A stretch of DNA of 64,000 nt from Tribonema minus (lineage: Eukaryota > Sar > Xanthophyceae > Tribonematales > Tribonemataceae), in assembly GCA_017506865.1 (NCBI GenBank), contig JAFCMP010000539.1, positions 186,001 through 250,000 of the forward strand, read 5' to 3'. Position numbers and translations under genes: made by a program. The notes under the pieces were generated by a model. That model searched no databases and was not told where the DNA came from. It saw only the letters and a list, made by a program, of their open reading frames with translations. Shown here one piece after another: positions 20,617 through 31,600 of the stretch (positions within the stretch are counted from its first letter, which is position 1; each line of letters starts with the position of its first letter).

Positions 20617-21789
20617 TCAGACACGCAGCTGCTGCTGCTGCAATGCTTGCGCAACACTCGTGTCACCTGCAGAATGTCCAGCGGCACTGCCGCGGTGCTG
20701 CGGCGAACCAGCAGCGCTCCTGCCGCTGCTGCGCGCCCGCCGCGGCGACTCCGGGCGCTGCCCCCCTCCCCCCCAACCCCCCCCCATCTGCCCCCCAACG
20801 TCCCCCTCAAATCCGTCGTCCGCCTCCTGAGCGATGAGCACAACAGGCGGTGCCGACTGCGGTCGCACGCGCTGCTGCCGAGCACTGACACGAGAGCTCA
20901 TCTGCTGAGCCGTGCTGCTGTGCGGACGCGCTGACGGCGTCCCCCTGTGTGCCGACCGCCCCCGCGAGGCAGGCCTGCGGGGGCTGCCAGCGCTGCTGAG
21001 AGAGCTTGCGGCGGCAGTGGTGGCGGCAGCGGCGGCGGAGGCTGCGGCAGAGGCGTGGCGGAAGGGGCGGAAGGTGCGCTCGAAGGCGGCGGCGGCGCCT
21101 GTTGTGGGGGCGCTGTCGCTGCTGAGCACTGCGCAGTCGGGCTTGAGGAAGAGGCTCAGCGAGGCTTTGACGCTGCCTGTGACTCTCCTCATGCCCTTTT
21201 TTTTTTCAAGCGGCCACCAGCGCGCCGTCAGCAGCAGCGACTGCGTGCGCGGGTTCAGCTCGCCGTCCGCCACCACGTCGCGCAGCGGTATCGTGAGCGC
21301 GCCTAGGTCCTCGTAGTGCGTGGTGCCGTCGTCGGTGTCCTCATCGAGCACCACCAGGTGCACGGCCCCCGCCAGAATGTCCCTGACGGAGGTGACGCGC
21401 AGCGGAAACACCAGCTCGCTGTTCCACAGCGGATCCACGGTGAGCTTGCACACTGGAGTCCTCTGCAGTCTTGGATCAGCCAGATGCGGCAATGCGTCGT
21501 CGCCCTTGCTGCTTACCCAAGCGAGACAGAGAGGATCGCTGGTGCCGGTCAGCAAGTCAGCTACCAGCAGGCCGTTGCCCTCGAGGATCCTGACGACCAG
21601 TCGCGTCTGCGCCCTGGTGGGATCATCGTCATCTGTAGCCCTAGAGCTGAAATGGTTCCTCGAGAAGTACGAGGGCTTGAGGGCGCGCTTCCTGTGCAGC
21701 AGCGTCTCGGCTCCATGCTCCACGCCTGCTGCTGAAGCTCTGCCAGTGGCTGGCCAGCGTGCAGAACTCAGGGGTGTTGCAAGCTGCAT
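20617..21789 (-). CDS. C2-domain protein with low-complexity tail
   Basis: One long exon encoding up to 390 residues. Residues about 65-185 form a C2 domain: RLVVRILEGNGLLVAD, the GTSDPLCLAW strand with the conserved Asp, LWNSELVFPL, and a second loop VLDEDTDDG...YEDLG. Acidic loop residues suggest Ca2+-dependent phospholipid or protein binding. The C-terminal half is Ala/Ser/Arg/Gly low complexity ending in a short Gln run. The frame stops at 20617; no donor in the last codons connects it in phase to the exon at 19840, so it is treated as complete at the 3' end. The ATG at 21789 is the first in frame; the N-terminal 60 residues have no family support, so the start may be in an upstream exon. 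Confidence 0.75.
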   Translation of the reverse strand: MQLATPLSSARWPATGRASAAGVEHGAETLLHRKRALKPSYFSRNHFSSRATDDDDPTRAQTRLVVRILEGNGLLVADLLTGTSDPLCLAWVSSKGDDALPHLADPRLQRTPVCKLTVDPLWNSELVFPLRVTSVRDILAGAVHLVVLDEDTDDGTTHYEDLGALTIPLRDVVADGELNPRTQSLLLTARWWPLEKKKGMRRVTGSVKASLSLFLKPDCAVLSSDSAPTTGAAAAFERTFRPFRHASAAASAAAAATTAAASSLSSAGSPRRPASRGRSAHRGTPSARPHSSTAQQMSSRVSARQQRVRPQSAPPVVLIAQEADDGFEGDVGGQMGGGWGGGGQRPESPRRARSSGRSAAGSPQHRGSAAGHSAGDTSVAQALQQQQLRV

Positions 21790-22615
21790 TGGTGGCCTCG
21801 CATACAGCAGCCACTTTCATGCGCAGCTTCAGATGTGTGAGATTTTTCACTGTTGATGTACATGTTGGAGTTGGCGTAACGGACCGTTACAAATTGCCGT
21901 GGATCACCACCCTTGTGTTGCAGAGCATTCTCGCACGGATGTGCCATATTCGCAGGGCAAGTACCGGTACTGCTCAAGTAGCCTTGAATTACAGAATTGC
22001 ATAGAACTTTCTGGTCCAGGAGATGTGAAAGGGGTCTGCCAAAGAAGCGAAGCCGAGGATGAGGTCTGCGAGCATAGGGTAGTCTTACATGCAGATGCCG
22101 CCCGAACTGAGCTGAGCCGAAGGCAGTGTGCCTGGTGGAAGCCAGAAGGGCAGAGTCATATACTCAACAGTATGTAGGGTTTGGCTAGGGCGAGATTGCG
22201 GTACATACATGCAAAACGTGGGAGCCTGTTGTGAACATGACTCTCTTTGGACATTGAGTGCTGCTGCATTCAGTACGCGGTCCGAGCAGGGTGGGCTTAA
22301 TTGCACTCTGAGCGGGAGTAGCATGAGAGTGCGCAAGGCACATGCAGCGAATACATACATGCTGTCGCGGTCAACACGCGCATGAGCGAAACCGGAAACG
22401 GTGTCTCTGCTACAAGCATTGACTATCAGATGATGACACAGTGCCGATTCAAGACAAACCATCACCACAGCACAGCGCAGCAATGCAACACTGACCCCAA
22501 GAAAAGCGCGCAATGGCGCCGCGCGGTGGCGGACACTGGAAGCACAGCCGCATACATTACGTCATCTCTCCATGGTGTGCGTTCCCAAAAACTGCATCTT
22601 CAACTACAACTTCAA
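21790..22615. other. Spacer without recognisable gene
   Basis: Several short open frames occur on both strands, but none has a motif or consistent splice edges. An AACTTCAA-type cluster (CTTCAACTACAACTTCAACT) lies at about 22600-22618, immediately downstream of the plastid-protein stop. Confidence 0.4.
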
Positions 22616-25600
22616 CTAATACTCCGTGAAGTCCTCCTCGGGCTCGGCCTCCTCCTTCACGTCCCACGTGGGGCTCTTGTCCAGGAATGAGAGGTACGCG
22701 TTGGCGGCCCTGTTGCCGTAGTTCCCCGTCTTGCGCGCCTTGGTGACGCGCTTGAGCACCTTCTCGCGCAGCGCCGCCTGGTAGTCGTCGGGGCTCATGT
22801 CGTCCATGCCGTCAATGGTGTAGCTCTGCGCAGCAGCGCCGCGCGGCAAGCAGAATCGTGCGCACATTAGTACATGGAAACAATGCAAAAGCCCGTAGAG
22901 CTCTACTTAGGTGACAAGGTGTGGTCAGCCGCTAGTGCCTGCCACCAATGACCGTGGTCGCCGCTGCTGCAGCAATTGGCCACGAGGCAAACAGTGCTAC
23001 CATGTCCATACATATTGCAAACATGTGTTGACGCATCACGTGTCAGCACACGGGATGGACTGAGCGTGTCTATGATGCGAGACCCTCGTTTTTTGAGCGC
23101 AGTTGCCCCGTCAATTGCACAGGTTTGCTGTTTAAGACTTTACAATGGTGGCTGAGCTTGTCGCGTGAGGGCTCATTGCGACAGCACACAGGGCCTTCAG
23201 GGGAGGCTTGTCGCTGGCACCAGCTGTGTTGAGCTACACGGTACTTCAACTGCATTTGCTAGAGAATCTGTGAGAAGCGCAGTGCGTGCCAATGTACGAT
23301 GGAAAAAGACGGCGCGGAGAGAGAGTGATGAAGCATGTGCACGTCAAACCTCATACATACATACATGCAGGTGTTGCACAAGCCTGCGTGGCGCGTCCGA
23401 CGACAAGCCGTCGCGATAGCCACGCAATGGTCTGGTCCTACGTCATACTTGAAGTACATACAGGCACCGCATTGACAAAAGCGAGCTTGAACATACAGCA
23501 GGTCTCACGTCATGCCATCACAATGCTCATCGATCCACCCTGCTGCTCCGCATACTCATGATGTGCATGCCTACCCTCAGCCCTGATCACATGGTAGTGG
23601 AATGCGCACCGGTCCTGCTGCGGGAGTGCGCTCCATGCGCTGCTCCTGACCAGAGTCAGTGGCGTCTTCGTGTAGGCCCACCGTATGATGGCAGCGATGA
23701 TCATGACTTAACTCTGTGCCAGCGCGCAATCCGCTGCGGCAAATGGCAACCGCTGCGTACATGACAGTACGCCGCCTCATCTTCAAGTGACGCAAGCAAC
23801 TCAGCGACGCGCAGCATAGCTAACCCTAACCCTGCTCCTGACCAGAGTCAGTGGCGTCTTTGAGATGTCTTAACACATGACCGGCAGCGATGGTCACGAC
23901 TGCATGCGCGTACGACGCTGCACCCGCTGCATGCCTGACAGTGCGCCGCCTTATCTTTTTGGAAGTGACGCAAGACATACGCAGTGTGACTCAGCGACGC
24001 GCGGCGCAGCTAAACCCTGACCCAAAGCGTGCACAGAGCGCGATCGAGCAGCCCAAAACTGCCGCACGTCGGTAAATGCTACGCAGCAGCGGGCCCGCAG
24101 GCCACTCACATTTCGCACCCCCACCGGCATGCCATACCCCTTGCTGGCATCCCACGCAGGCCCCTCGCTCTCCATCCCCTCATCGTCATCGTCGTCGTCG
24201 TCACCCCCCAGCTCCTCCCAGCCTTGCGCCGCCGCCTGCTGCCGCTGCGCTGGCGCCGCCGCCTTTGCAGCAGGCGCTGCTGCCGCCAGGTGTGGCACAG
24301 CGTCCTTGATGATGGCGTCGATCGCCTCCTCGAAACGGTCGAACTCGGGGCGGTTCAAAGGCACGCCTGACTTGAGGCGCCTGGATAGGAGGTTGATGGC
24401 GGTCTGCAGGTGCTCCTGCATCTCGTCCGTGAACGGGGCGGCGGCCGCGGACAGCGGTTCCGAAACCGCCGCAACTGATGGAGCCAGACGGGCGGGGTGG
24501 GGGGTTGCATCCGGTCAGGCATTGTCTAGGAGATGAGTTACACTGCAGTGGGTATTGCTCAGGGGTTGCCCCCGAATTGCTTCATAGTATGCTGGTGGGG
24601 GACTCGTATAGCTTCAACGGACTTGTGTCGGTTACAATCTACAGTACGAAAGGGTCGCGTCGGTTTGTGATGTTGTTTAGCTTGAGCGTGCTCCGCATTC
24701 ATCACTGTTGAAATATGATGCATGCATGAGCATTTGCGCTATTAGGGTTGGAATACCATAAATTCCTGAGCATCTTTGCTAGTTGCTCCTGGAAGTTTCT
24801 GCCACGTTCTGGCAAGTTCTAGGAAGGTTATGACCCCGCCCCTGAAGAAGTTTCTCCACCGACACGGTTTGTACATCCTGCAAATGATCACTTCTCTACT
24901 TCGCGCAAGCCGCCTCCAGCGCCTCTGCTTCCTCTGCTGCTATGCATTGGTAACGGTAGTGCCCTGCCAGCGTAGCTTTCCAACTCACAAATAGCAGCTT
25001 GTGATGACTGTGGTCATGCTGAGCATGGGTCGCCTGCCTTCACGAACATCAAGTACATAAGTTTGGATGCCTGTCAATGTATGCGCAGGGCATTCCCAAA
25101 ATTCAACAACTCGACGGGGATTTTCCACACACCTGCCTACAACAAAAGGGTACAAAACAGGATGTGTTCGGAATGTTAGAATGGTAGAGAAAAGCTGACG
25201 CAGTGATGTCTGCAGCTGAAGTCGAACACAAGCAGTGCCTCCAGCAGATGAAGAATCATCACCGGTGCTCAAACAATAACTATTGTTCACACTAACAAAC
25301 TTCAGCCACTGCATTTTGCTTGACATTCAATCAGGACTTGGGCAAGGGAAGGGGGGAGAGAGACAGGGAAAAATGGGGGGCCCCAACCGGATCCTATAGT
25401 GTTGGACCCACAGAGGTGTGATAAGATCACGCTTCCCGCCTCCTCTTGGCAACGGTTCTTAATCAGCAATGCCATGGGGACGCACACATGTGGAGCATCG
25501 ACAAGTGCTGCCATGTGGTTAGACTAGTTGCCTGGCGATTCTGAAGCACACGACGTCATGTTCGATGGCTTGCGGCTTGCCCTACAAGCAAAGAAGTGGT

Positions 25601-26072
25601 GACAGCTGAACGTAATTGACAGCAGCACAAACTGATATGGGGATCATGCGTGAGGTTGCCCAACTTCGCGTCTCGGCAGCAAATATGACTGTTGATTGCT
25701 AATGGCTGCGGCATATGGTTCACCAACTTCAGGATGTGCAGCCAGCAGGCAGAGGCAGGACATCAACTAGCGCAATATGCCTGGACAGTCACCAATTTAG
25801 CAGACGCATGGTCGCGTCGAAGGATACGATCTTTTGACCCCAAAGCTCTCACCTGCAGGAGGTGTAGCGGGAGCCACTGCTGCCGGTGGCGCTGCTGCCT
25901 GCTTCTTGGCTGCTTTCGCCTCCTGCGCCGCCTTAAGCCTCTCCATGTAGGAACCGCTGCTCTGCATGCACACGATGCCCCGGCTGATCTTGGCGCTGCA
26001 TCGCGATGGTTGAATCACGAAGGCGTGAGTGCCTGCAGCCAACGCCACACACATGCAGGCTGTTGCCCTCAT
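22616..26072 (-). CDS. Plastid-targeted protein of unknown function, 3 exons
   Basis: Exons 25853-26072, 24110-24474 and 22616-22825 join in frame to 264 residues. The N-terminus is a hydrophobic signal peptide with cleavage context GTHA/FV (Ala17-Phe18), then a Ser/Arg-rich stretch. This is the bipartite presequence style of stramenopile, cryptophyte and haptophyte plastid proteins. The mature part opens SGSYMERLKAAQEAKAAKKQ and continues through a Pro/Ala linker, a helical region (EMQEHLQTAINLLSRRLK) and an Asp-rich acidic run (GGDDDDDDDEG). It closes with SYTIDGMDDMSPDDYQAALR and an acidic C-terminus. The role is unknown; a thylakoid or stromal factor is a guess. Intron 1 contains about 1.4 kb with nothing recognisable. 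Intron 2 carries repeat family B and a tandem duplication. The gene is divergent from DRC8, with 170 bp between starts. Confidence 0.75.
22873..23020. repeat. Dispersed repeat family B, copy 2
   Basis: Includes the 5' extension ACATGGAAACAA, CCGTAGAGCTCTA and GGTGACAAGG, shared with copy 3 at 42944. It lies inside intron 2 of the plastid-protein gene. Confidence 0.78.
23632..24024. repeat. Two-copy diverged tandem repeat, unit about 195 bp, ending in CCCTAA words
   Basis: Both copies begin CCTGACCAGAGTCAGTGGCG (about 23647 and 23838). They carry GCAGCGATG, GACAGT.CGCCGCCT.ATCTT, AGTGACGCAAG and CAGCGACGCGC, and end in a CTAACCCTAACC or CTAAACCCTGACC word. The second copy abuts exon 2 of the plastid-protein gene. 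Confidence 0.8.
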
Positions 26073-26242
26073 GGCGCACAGAGCGCGGTGTGCTGCTGCT
26101 GCTTCTCACAGCTGCTCTCGCTGTCGGTGTCAGAGCAGAAACCTGCGGCTCTCCCGGCTGATTCCTGAGCATGCGCTGTTGAAGTTTCTGGTGGAACCGT
26201 CCAAAAACGGTGTGCAGTTAGTGCAGCTGCGGTGCTTGCAGC
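26073..26242. promoter_or_regulatory. Compact divergent promoter region (plastid protein / DRC8)
   Basis: Only 170 bp separate the two start codons on opposite strands. It must contain both 5' UTRs and core promoters. A TTGAAGTTTC word lies at about 26180, and an imperfect inverted repeat CCGTCCAAAAACGG at about 26197. Confidence 0.5.
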
Positions 26243-26731
26243 ATGGACGAGTTCTGGCTGGAGACACAAAGAGACAAGATACAGCAGGCCTTCGCCTTGT
26301 TCGACAAGGAAAAGAAGGCCAACATCAATGCAGAGGACGCCGCCACTGCCTTGAGGTACCTCGGGGTGTACCCCACTGAAGCGGCTCTGAAAGCAGACAT
26401 CCTACCTGATCTACAGGGCGGCGATGAGTCAGCGCCAGTGTCCTTCGACAAGTTTGAGGCCAAAGTGCTGAACATGATGGCGAGCAGGGAGTGGGAACCG
26501 GACACAGAGGACGTGCTGCTGCAGGCCTTCAAGACACTCGACGAGAACGGTACGGGGTCGATAGATGCCAATTACATGAGAGAGTTGCTATTGAGCAAGG
26601 GCAGCCCCTTCAATGAGAAGGAGCTGGAGTCCTTTATGGCAGGGGCCAGAGACCATGGAGGTGGCAATGTCATATATTATGAGGACTACTGCAGCCGGCA
26701 GTGGACGCCCAGCCGCGAACAAGGCCGATGA
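26243..26731 (+). CDS. DRC8: Dynein regulatory complex subunit 8 (EFCAB2-like EF-hand protein)
   Basis: Intronless 162-residue calmodulin-like protein. It follows the EFCAB2/DRC8 pattern: QQAFALFDKEKKANINAEDA, ALRYLGVYPTEAAL, SFDKFEAKVLNMM, EDVLLQAFKTLDENGTGSID, LLLSKGSPFNEKELE and INYxDY-like VIYYEDYCSRQW. DRC8 sits in the nexin-dynein regulatory complex of motile axonemes. The EF-hand loops are degenerate: the second candidate loop DENGTGSIDANY lacks the bidentate Glu at position 12. Structural rather than Ca2+-sensing use is likely. Its presence implies a flagellate stage. Confidence 0.9.
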   Translation: MDEFWLETQRDKIQQAFALFDKEKKANINAEDAATALRYLGVYPTEAALKADILPDLQGGDESAPVSFDKFEAKVLNMMASREWEPDTEDVLLQAFKTLDENGTGSIDANYMRELLLSKGSPFNEKELESFMAGARDHGGGNVIYYEDYCSRQWTPSREQGR

Positions 26732-28040
26732 GGCCATGTAAAGTGTACATATTCAAGAAGCCATGATATTGAACTGTGTGTCATGCTGCTTTTATGGATG
26801 TACGTTCTACTCTCCTCTTGCTCACAGTGATGCGGCACCACTTTTGCTGCTGCTGCGCATACGAGCTGCTCAGAAGCAGACAGGTCAGACCGTCAGAGAT
26901 TCAACTTGAACGTGCATGTCCAGTTGACTTTGAGCAGCGCATCGCCGGGAATGCACTAGGAGCTGGTGATTAATGCTATCAGACTGCCAAGGGAGTGTCA
27001 TTGTGGGAGTGGGTGCATACCGCACAAGCACCAACAAAGATACGCTTTTGTTGTCGACAAATAGTGGACCAGCTCTGCTCTCGGGCACTTGTAAGGTTTC
27101 ATCATGATGCCTCTGTACTGACGGCCCAGCAGCAATCGCCAACAGTGGCCTGCTCAGAGCTGCAGCTCATGCAGCAAGTGTTGGGTGTTGCAAGGCAGCA
27201 CGTACACAAGCGTTGTGTTTGCAAGACCAGAGCAGCAGCACAATCGCCCTTCGCCTCAAGAACTTCAGTTCAGAGCGCTCACAGTACACAGCTCACAAGT
27301 CTACACAAACTGCACAGGCGGCACAGTAAGATCTGGCCAGGAGGTGACAGGCACACCAACTAAAACAGCTCAGCAATAGTCAAGGCGAACAGCAGCAAGC
27401 AGTTATGGTCGACGCATACGGGCGATGACAACAGCATGATCATGTGCAGTGCACACATGCGAGTGGACAACGCGATACATGTCAAATTACACGCCTGCTG
27501 AGAGTGTCTTGGTTTAAGGCATGTCTAGACATCAGACGATGAGAAGACAGCGTACATGATGACTTGGATGAGTAGTTGTCATGCTCAACGTAGTTCCATT
27601 GGCGGCAAACTCTTGCCAGGTGCCAACACACTGCTGCTGCTTGCGTATCGGCGAGGTAGGGCGCCATCGAAGTTGTTGACATTGCCGCAGTGACCTGCTT
27701 CTGCCGCGCTGCATCAACGGCTCCGCAGAACAGCATCGCTTTTGGTGCCAGGCCCGCAACACTGTGCGCTTTGTGCGGCGTTCCTGCAGCACCTCTGTCG
27801 ACTTGGTCAGTGCACATACGTACACCGCATCACACCGATGTGCCTGCTGTTCCTGCTGCTGCTGCTGCTGTGCGTCTGACTGCGTTGCGCTGCTGTGCCT
27901 GATGCTGCTGAGCTGTGCTTCAGCCGCAGCAACGCGACTGATCGCGACTGAAGCAGGGTGCGGTTTCTGCAATTGAGCCATCGCCCGCTGACGCCACATT
28001 GCCTCGCTTGTGCATAGAAGCGACATCCCCTGCGTCGCGC
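26732..28040. other. Spacer between DRC8 and PKR1-like gene; one unassigned frame
   Basis: A minus-strand open frame of 164 codons (27532-28026) with a short Gln run ends up immediately downstream of the PKR1-like stop. It has no family match and no matching splice edges and is probably fortuitous or 3' UTR. The rest shows nothing recognisable. Confidence 0.35.
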
Positions 28041-28890
28041 TCAGTCCTCCTTTCCATCTGCAGCCACAGTGCCTGCACCCCTGCCGGCCTGTCTGTCCGC
28101 CGCTTGCTGCGCCTTCACCTTGCTGAACTCGCTGATGAACCTGCAGCGGTGTGCGCGCACACGGTCAGAGGGCTTGAAGTGTCGAATAGTTGAGCTCATC
28201 TGTTCATGAAGCAAGCACATGAATTTATTGCAAGTGGGCTGGTTGGTGGGTCGATTCGCTGCTGGTAGGGGGTCGGTGACGTCAATCCCCAGTTGCGCAC
28301 TCGCGGAGAAACAGCAGGCGTCAAATAATGCTGCAAGGAGCTTCCTGCTCCACAACATTCGGCGTGTAAGGTTGGTGGTGCTGTGCGGCGGCATCAAGAT
28401 TGTTTTAACAATCGCTGCACCATGGCACTCGCCGCGCAGCAAATACTTTGTAGGCTACAGTTTGTAGCAGGTATATCTGGTATTTCGAACGAGCTGATAA
28501 GTGTGGCCAACATGATGATAGCTTGAATGTCCATAGTCCAAGGCTGCTGAAATCGAAACGAATGCACACCATGAATCAAAAATCCGGGCTTCACAACGAT
28601 CCTGCGGAAATCTCCTCTTACCAGTTCACAGATGCCATAAGGCCCACTGCCAGAAGGCCCAACACAGTAAAGTGGATGTTGCTCTCCCCCTTCGCCTGCA
28701 GCACGCAAAGCACCACTAACAGCCCCACCAGCGTCGCATTGATGGCAGGCACGAGCTTGGTGGAAGATCCTGGCTGCAGTATCAAATCCAGCAGAAAGCT
28801 TCCCGTTGGCTGGTAGGCTTCCGCATCCGGCTGCTGCAGCTGCTGCTGCTGCTGCAGCGATTGCTGTCGCTGTGAAGAAGAGTCAGCCAT
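28041..28890 (-). CDS. PKR1-like V-ATPase assembly factor (ER membrane), 2 exons
   Basis: Exons 28622-28890 and 28041-28140 join at TG+G (Trp90) to 122 residues. A Gln-rich N-terminus leads to SFLLDLILQPGSSTKLVPAI, a first membrane helix (about 48-66), then NIHFTVLGLLAVGLMASVNW (second helix, 71-90) and WFISEFSKVK. The PG-S...L, N-IHF and SVNWF-x-SEF spacing matches the Pkr1 family. In yeast, Pkr1 is an ER protein needed for V-ATPase Vo assembly. The C-terminus is Lys/Ala-rich. The gene is divergent from the next, with only 123 bp between start codons. Confidence 0.82.
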
Positions 28891-29013
28891 GAGCTAGCTC
28901 GTGCTGCGACAGTGCCTACACGGACCTGCTGCCGAATACACTCCTGCTAACAAGGTCCTTCACGAAGCTACACCCTTTTCAGCTGAGCTGACTCGATCGA
29001 CATCACACACAAG
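28891..29013. promoter_or_regulatory. Compact divergent promoter region (PKR1-like / small plastid protein)
   Basis: 123 bp separate two ATGs in opposite orientation, the second such compact pair in the window. No TATA box is obvious. A GAGCTAGCTCGTGC word lies near the PKR1-like start. Confidence 0.45.
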
Positions 29014-31482
29014 ATGAAAGGAGCATTAGCGGGCGTGGCGCTGGCGTGCGTGGCAAGCGCGGCGGTTGCTTTCGTCCCTGTGATGGCGCCGCACCGGGCA
29101 ACAGCACTATACGAAAAACCGAAGGTGCGATGAATCAGCAGCCTGACACACGCATACAAGTCAGGTAGCTGTCTTGGATGGTATGTCACTATGGTGGCTG
29201 TCGGGTGTACCTTTGCATGCTCTTGTCTCGAACAATCGCCATTTGCGAAGCTACTGCCGATTAAGCGATAGCTCGGCGCCCAGGCTGCTTTTGGTGCTGC
29301 GCTGGCTCTGAGCAGTTCAAAGAAACACTGGCACTTTTGACTCATAGGATCGATGAAGTATCAGACGCTTTCCTTCAGACTCAAGGAAATTGATGAAGTA
29401 GCACAGGGCCATATGGTTGATGCTTCAATCATATCAATGTTTGGTCCTCACTGATATTATTTGAATCTGACTATGTCCAGCATGCTGCCATACAACAGCT
29501 TGTCATTGCCACCGCTGTGATGGTCGACGACAGTAATTATTATCAGGGACACCACACAAACACAGTTGATCGGAGCCTGGCATTGTACAACAACATTGGC
29601 ATGAGTACCTACAGCAGTCCCTCAATAGGTGGTTCACAAACAACTCAAGCTGTTTCAAGCGGTTCTGTGATTCAGTAAACCTTGTGCAGCTCAAGTAGGA
29701 TCAAGATATCTTGCTGTACGCATGTATGCCAATGTGGTATCTTTCTGGCGATTGCCAAGCACTCTTTAACCATCTCTGAGTGTTGTTATTTTCGCAGCTT
29801 CAATCGCCAAGCGGCGCCAGTAGCAGGCCATGACGATTTCTGTTCCTCCTGTGGAAGTAGAAGTTGTGCACTCTCACGCCAAGAGAGACTGCACGATATT
29901 TGCAACCAGCAAGGCGTGTTCGCTGCTGCAGCGAAATGAATGTGCCACACAAAGCTCCTTGCTGCAACAGTTGAAGATGACTATGTTGAAAAGGTCAATA
30001 TCGTCACCTCTATCATCTGGGCGCTTCATTTGAAGTGAAAGTGATTTTAAGTTCGGGCACCAAAACACACACTAAATGCTTCAAGACCGGTCTGCGACGC
30101 CAATTATGTAATCACGTTTACCTAGCTGCAATATGGCTTCCAGAGCATCAAGGCCATGCACGGAGAGTAAAGGACGCATGATGGTGTCAGGCAATCAATA
30201 TGGCAGTGTAGCTGAAGCTTCGGCGAGGTTTTGAAGCGCTGTCGGCCTTATCGACCCAGCGGTTACAACTGTTACAACCCAGTCAGGATTGCCCTCGCGC
30301 ATCTGAATGCCTCGAGCATAAGCGACGACACGTGCCATTCTGCATACCTATCCCTGCAAACACAATCCCCAAGTATCTGTGAGAGGCAATACGCGAGCCA
30401 GTGGTAGCACGCCCATGTGCGGAGTTCGCTCCGGTAAGAAGGGCAAAGTTTGCGTGCATCGTTTTGGCAGTGCCCAGAGCTGGAGGCACTGCATGTCAGC
30501 TCTGACGTGCCCTGCGTCTTGTGGCCTATCGATGACGGATGGTGATTGCGCAGTGCAGCACTGTGGCCGTCTTGAGAGGGTTGGCCGGTAGCACATGTCG
30601 CAGCACAAGTAACGCGCCCCGCTGTTTTCCATGTTGCAGACAGAAACAACAGTGCCGCTATTCTCCTGACGCGCTTGCTGATGACCGCGCCATGCAGGTG
30701 AAGCAGGAGGTTACGGACCTGAACCTCGAGGACATGTTTGAAGGTGAGCGCTGGCAACTTGAACTTCAAATGAGTTCAAGTGCCTCACACCAGTACATGC
30801 AAACCGTGCACGTGACAAAGACGCACTGGGCCTGGCTTGGCAGTGCGCTGTACATGCTGTCGTTGCTACCAGGCCATAGTAGACAGTCTGGTTCGTAGTC
30901 TGTGCTGCAGCTCTTTGTATGGTGCATGTTGCCTTGTCTGATGTTTGGAAGGTAGAATGCATTTGCTGGATAGAGACTCCAATAGAGACGCGTGGCCTTG
31001 AAGCTTTTGATGTTTTCAAAGCTGCACATACAGTACATGCTTGCATTATGCATGCTTTCCACGGTGTCAAGACTAGTTGCCACGTTGTCAAGGCTCATTG
31101 CCTTTGTTGCAGTGGACCCACCACAGTCATTTTGTAGAATATGAAACTTATTAGTGGTTGCAGGCTACTGGTTCTCATCTCACAGCACCAACCCTGCTGA
31201 ATGTCGATTCCCATTCTGCAGCGCCAGCTCGGCGCAACGTCAATGCCCAAGTATTACTTTGCTAGCTGTCTATGCAAAGCAGCGCAAACAAAAGGCCATG
31301 CGCAAGTCCACTGCTTAGAGTCTTGTACTCATCTGCATGCCGTGTTGCTGTCTCCCGCTTCAGTGTTTGACAAGGCAGACAAGAGCATATCCGACAAGGA
31401 GGTAGGCAAGGCAGGGGGCAAGGACGCGGGGAAGGACATTGCCGACATGCTGGGGTCACTGTTCGGCGGCAAGAAGGAGTAA
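29014..31482 (+). CDS. Small plastid-targeted protein of unknown function, 3 exons
   Basis: Exons 29014-29124, 30644-30743 and 31364-31482 join in frame to 109 residues. The N-terminus is a textbook secondary-plastid presequence: signal peptide then ASAAVA/FVPVMAP (cleavage before Phe20), followed by an Arg-containing transit start. The mature part reads QCRYSPDALADDRAMQ and LNLEDMFEVFDKADKSISD, with a Gly/Lys-rich repeat KEVGKAGGKDAGKD, and ends MLGSLFGGKKE. No family is recognised. Exon 2 uses the second of two nearby AG acceptors to keep phase. Intron 1 (1.5 kb) has no recognisable content. Tandem echoes of the last exon follow the stop. Expression from a promoter shared with the PKR1-like gene is plausible. 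Confidence 0.72.
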
Positions 31483-31600
31483 CAGCAGCCATCCCGGGGT
31501 CACAAATCGGTGGCAAGGAGCTGGGGTCACTGTTTGGCGGCTAGGCGGAGTAACAGCAGACATCCTGGGGTCACGAAGCGGTGGCAAGGAGGAGCCATCA
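31447..31600 (+). repeat. Tandem echoes of the last exon of the small plastid protein
   Basis: The segment GGGGTCACTGTTCGGCGGC...GGAGTAACAGCAG (31452-31490) recurs at 31522-31560. Between and after are variants GGGGTCAC-AA-CGGTGGCAAGG at about 31496 and 31567. Unit length is about 71 bp. The echoes start inside the real coding end and run into the 3' flank. Confidence 0.85.
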
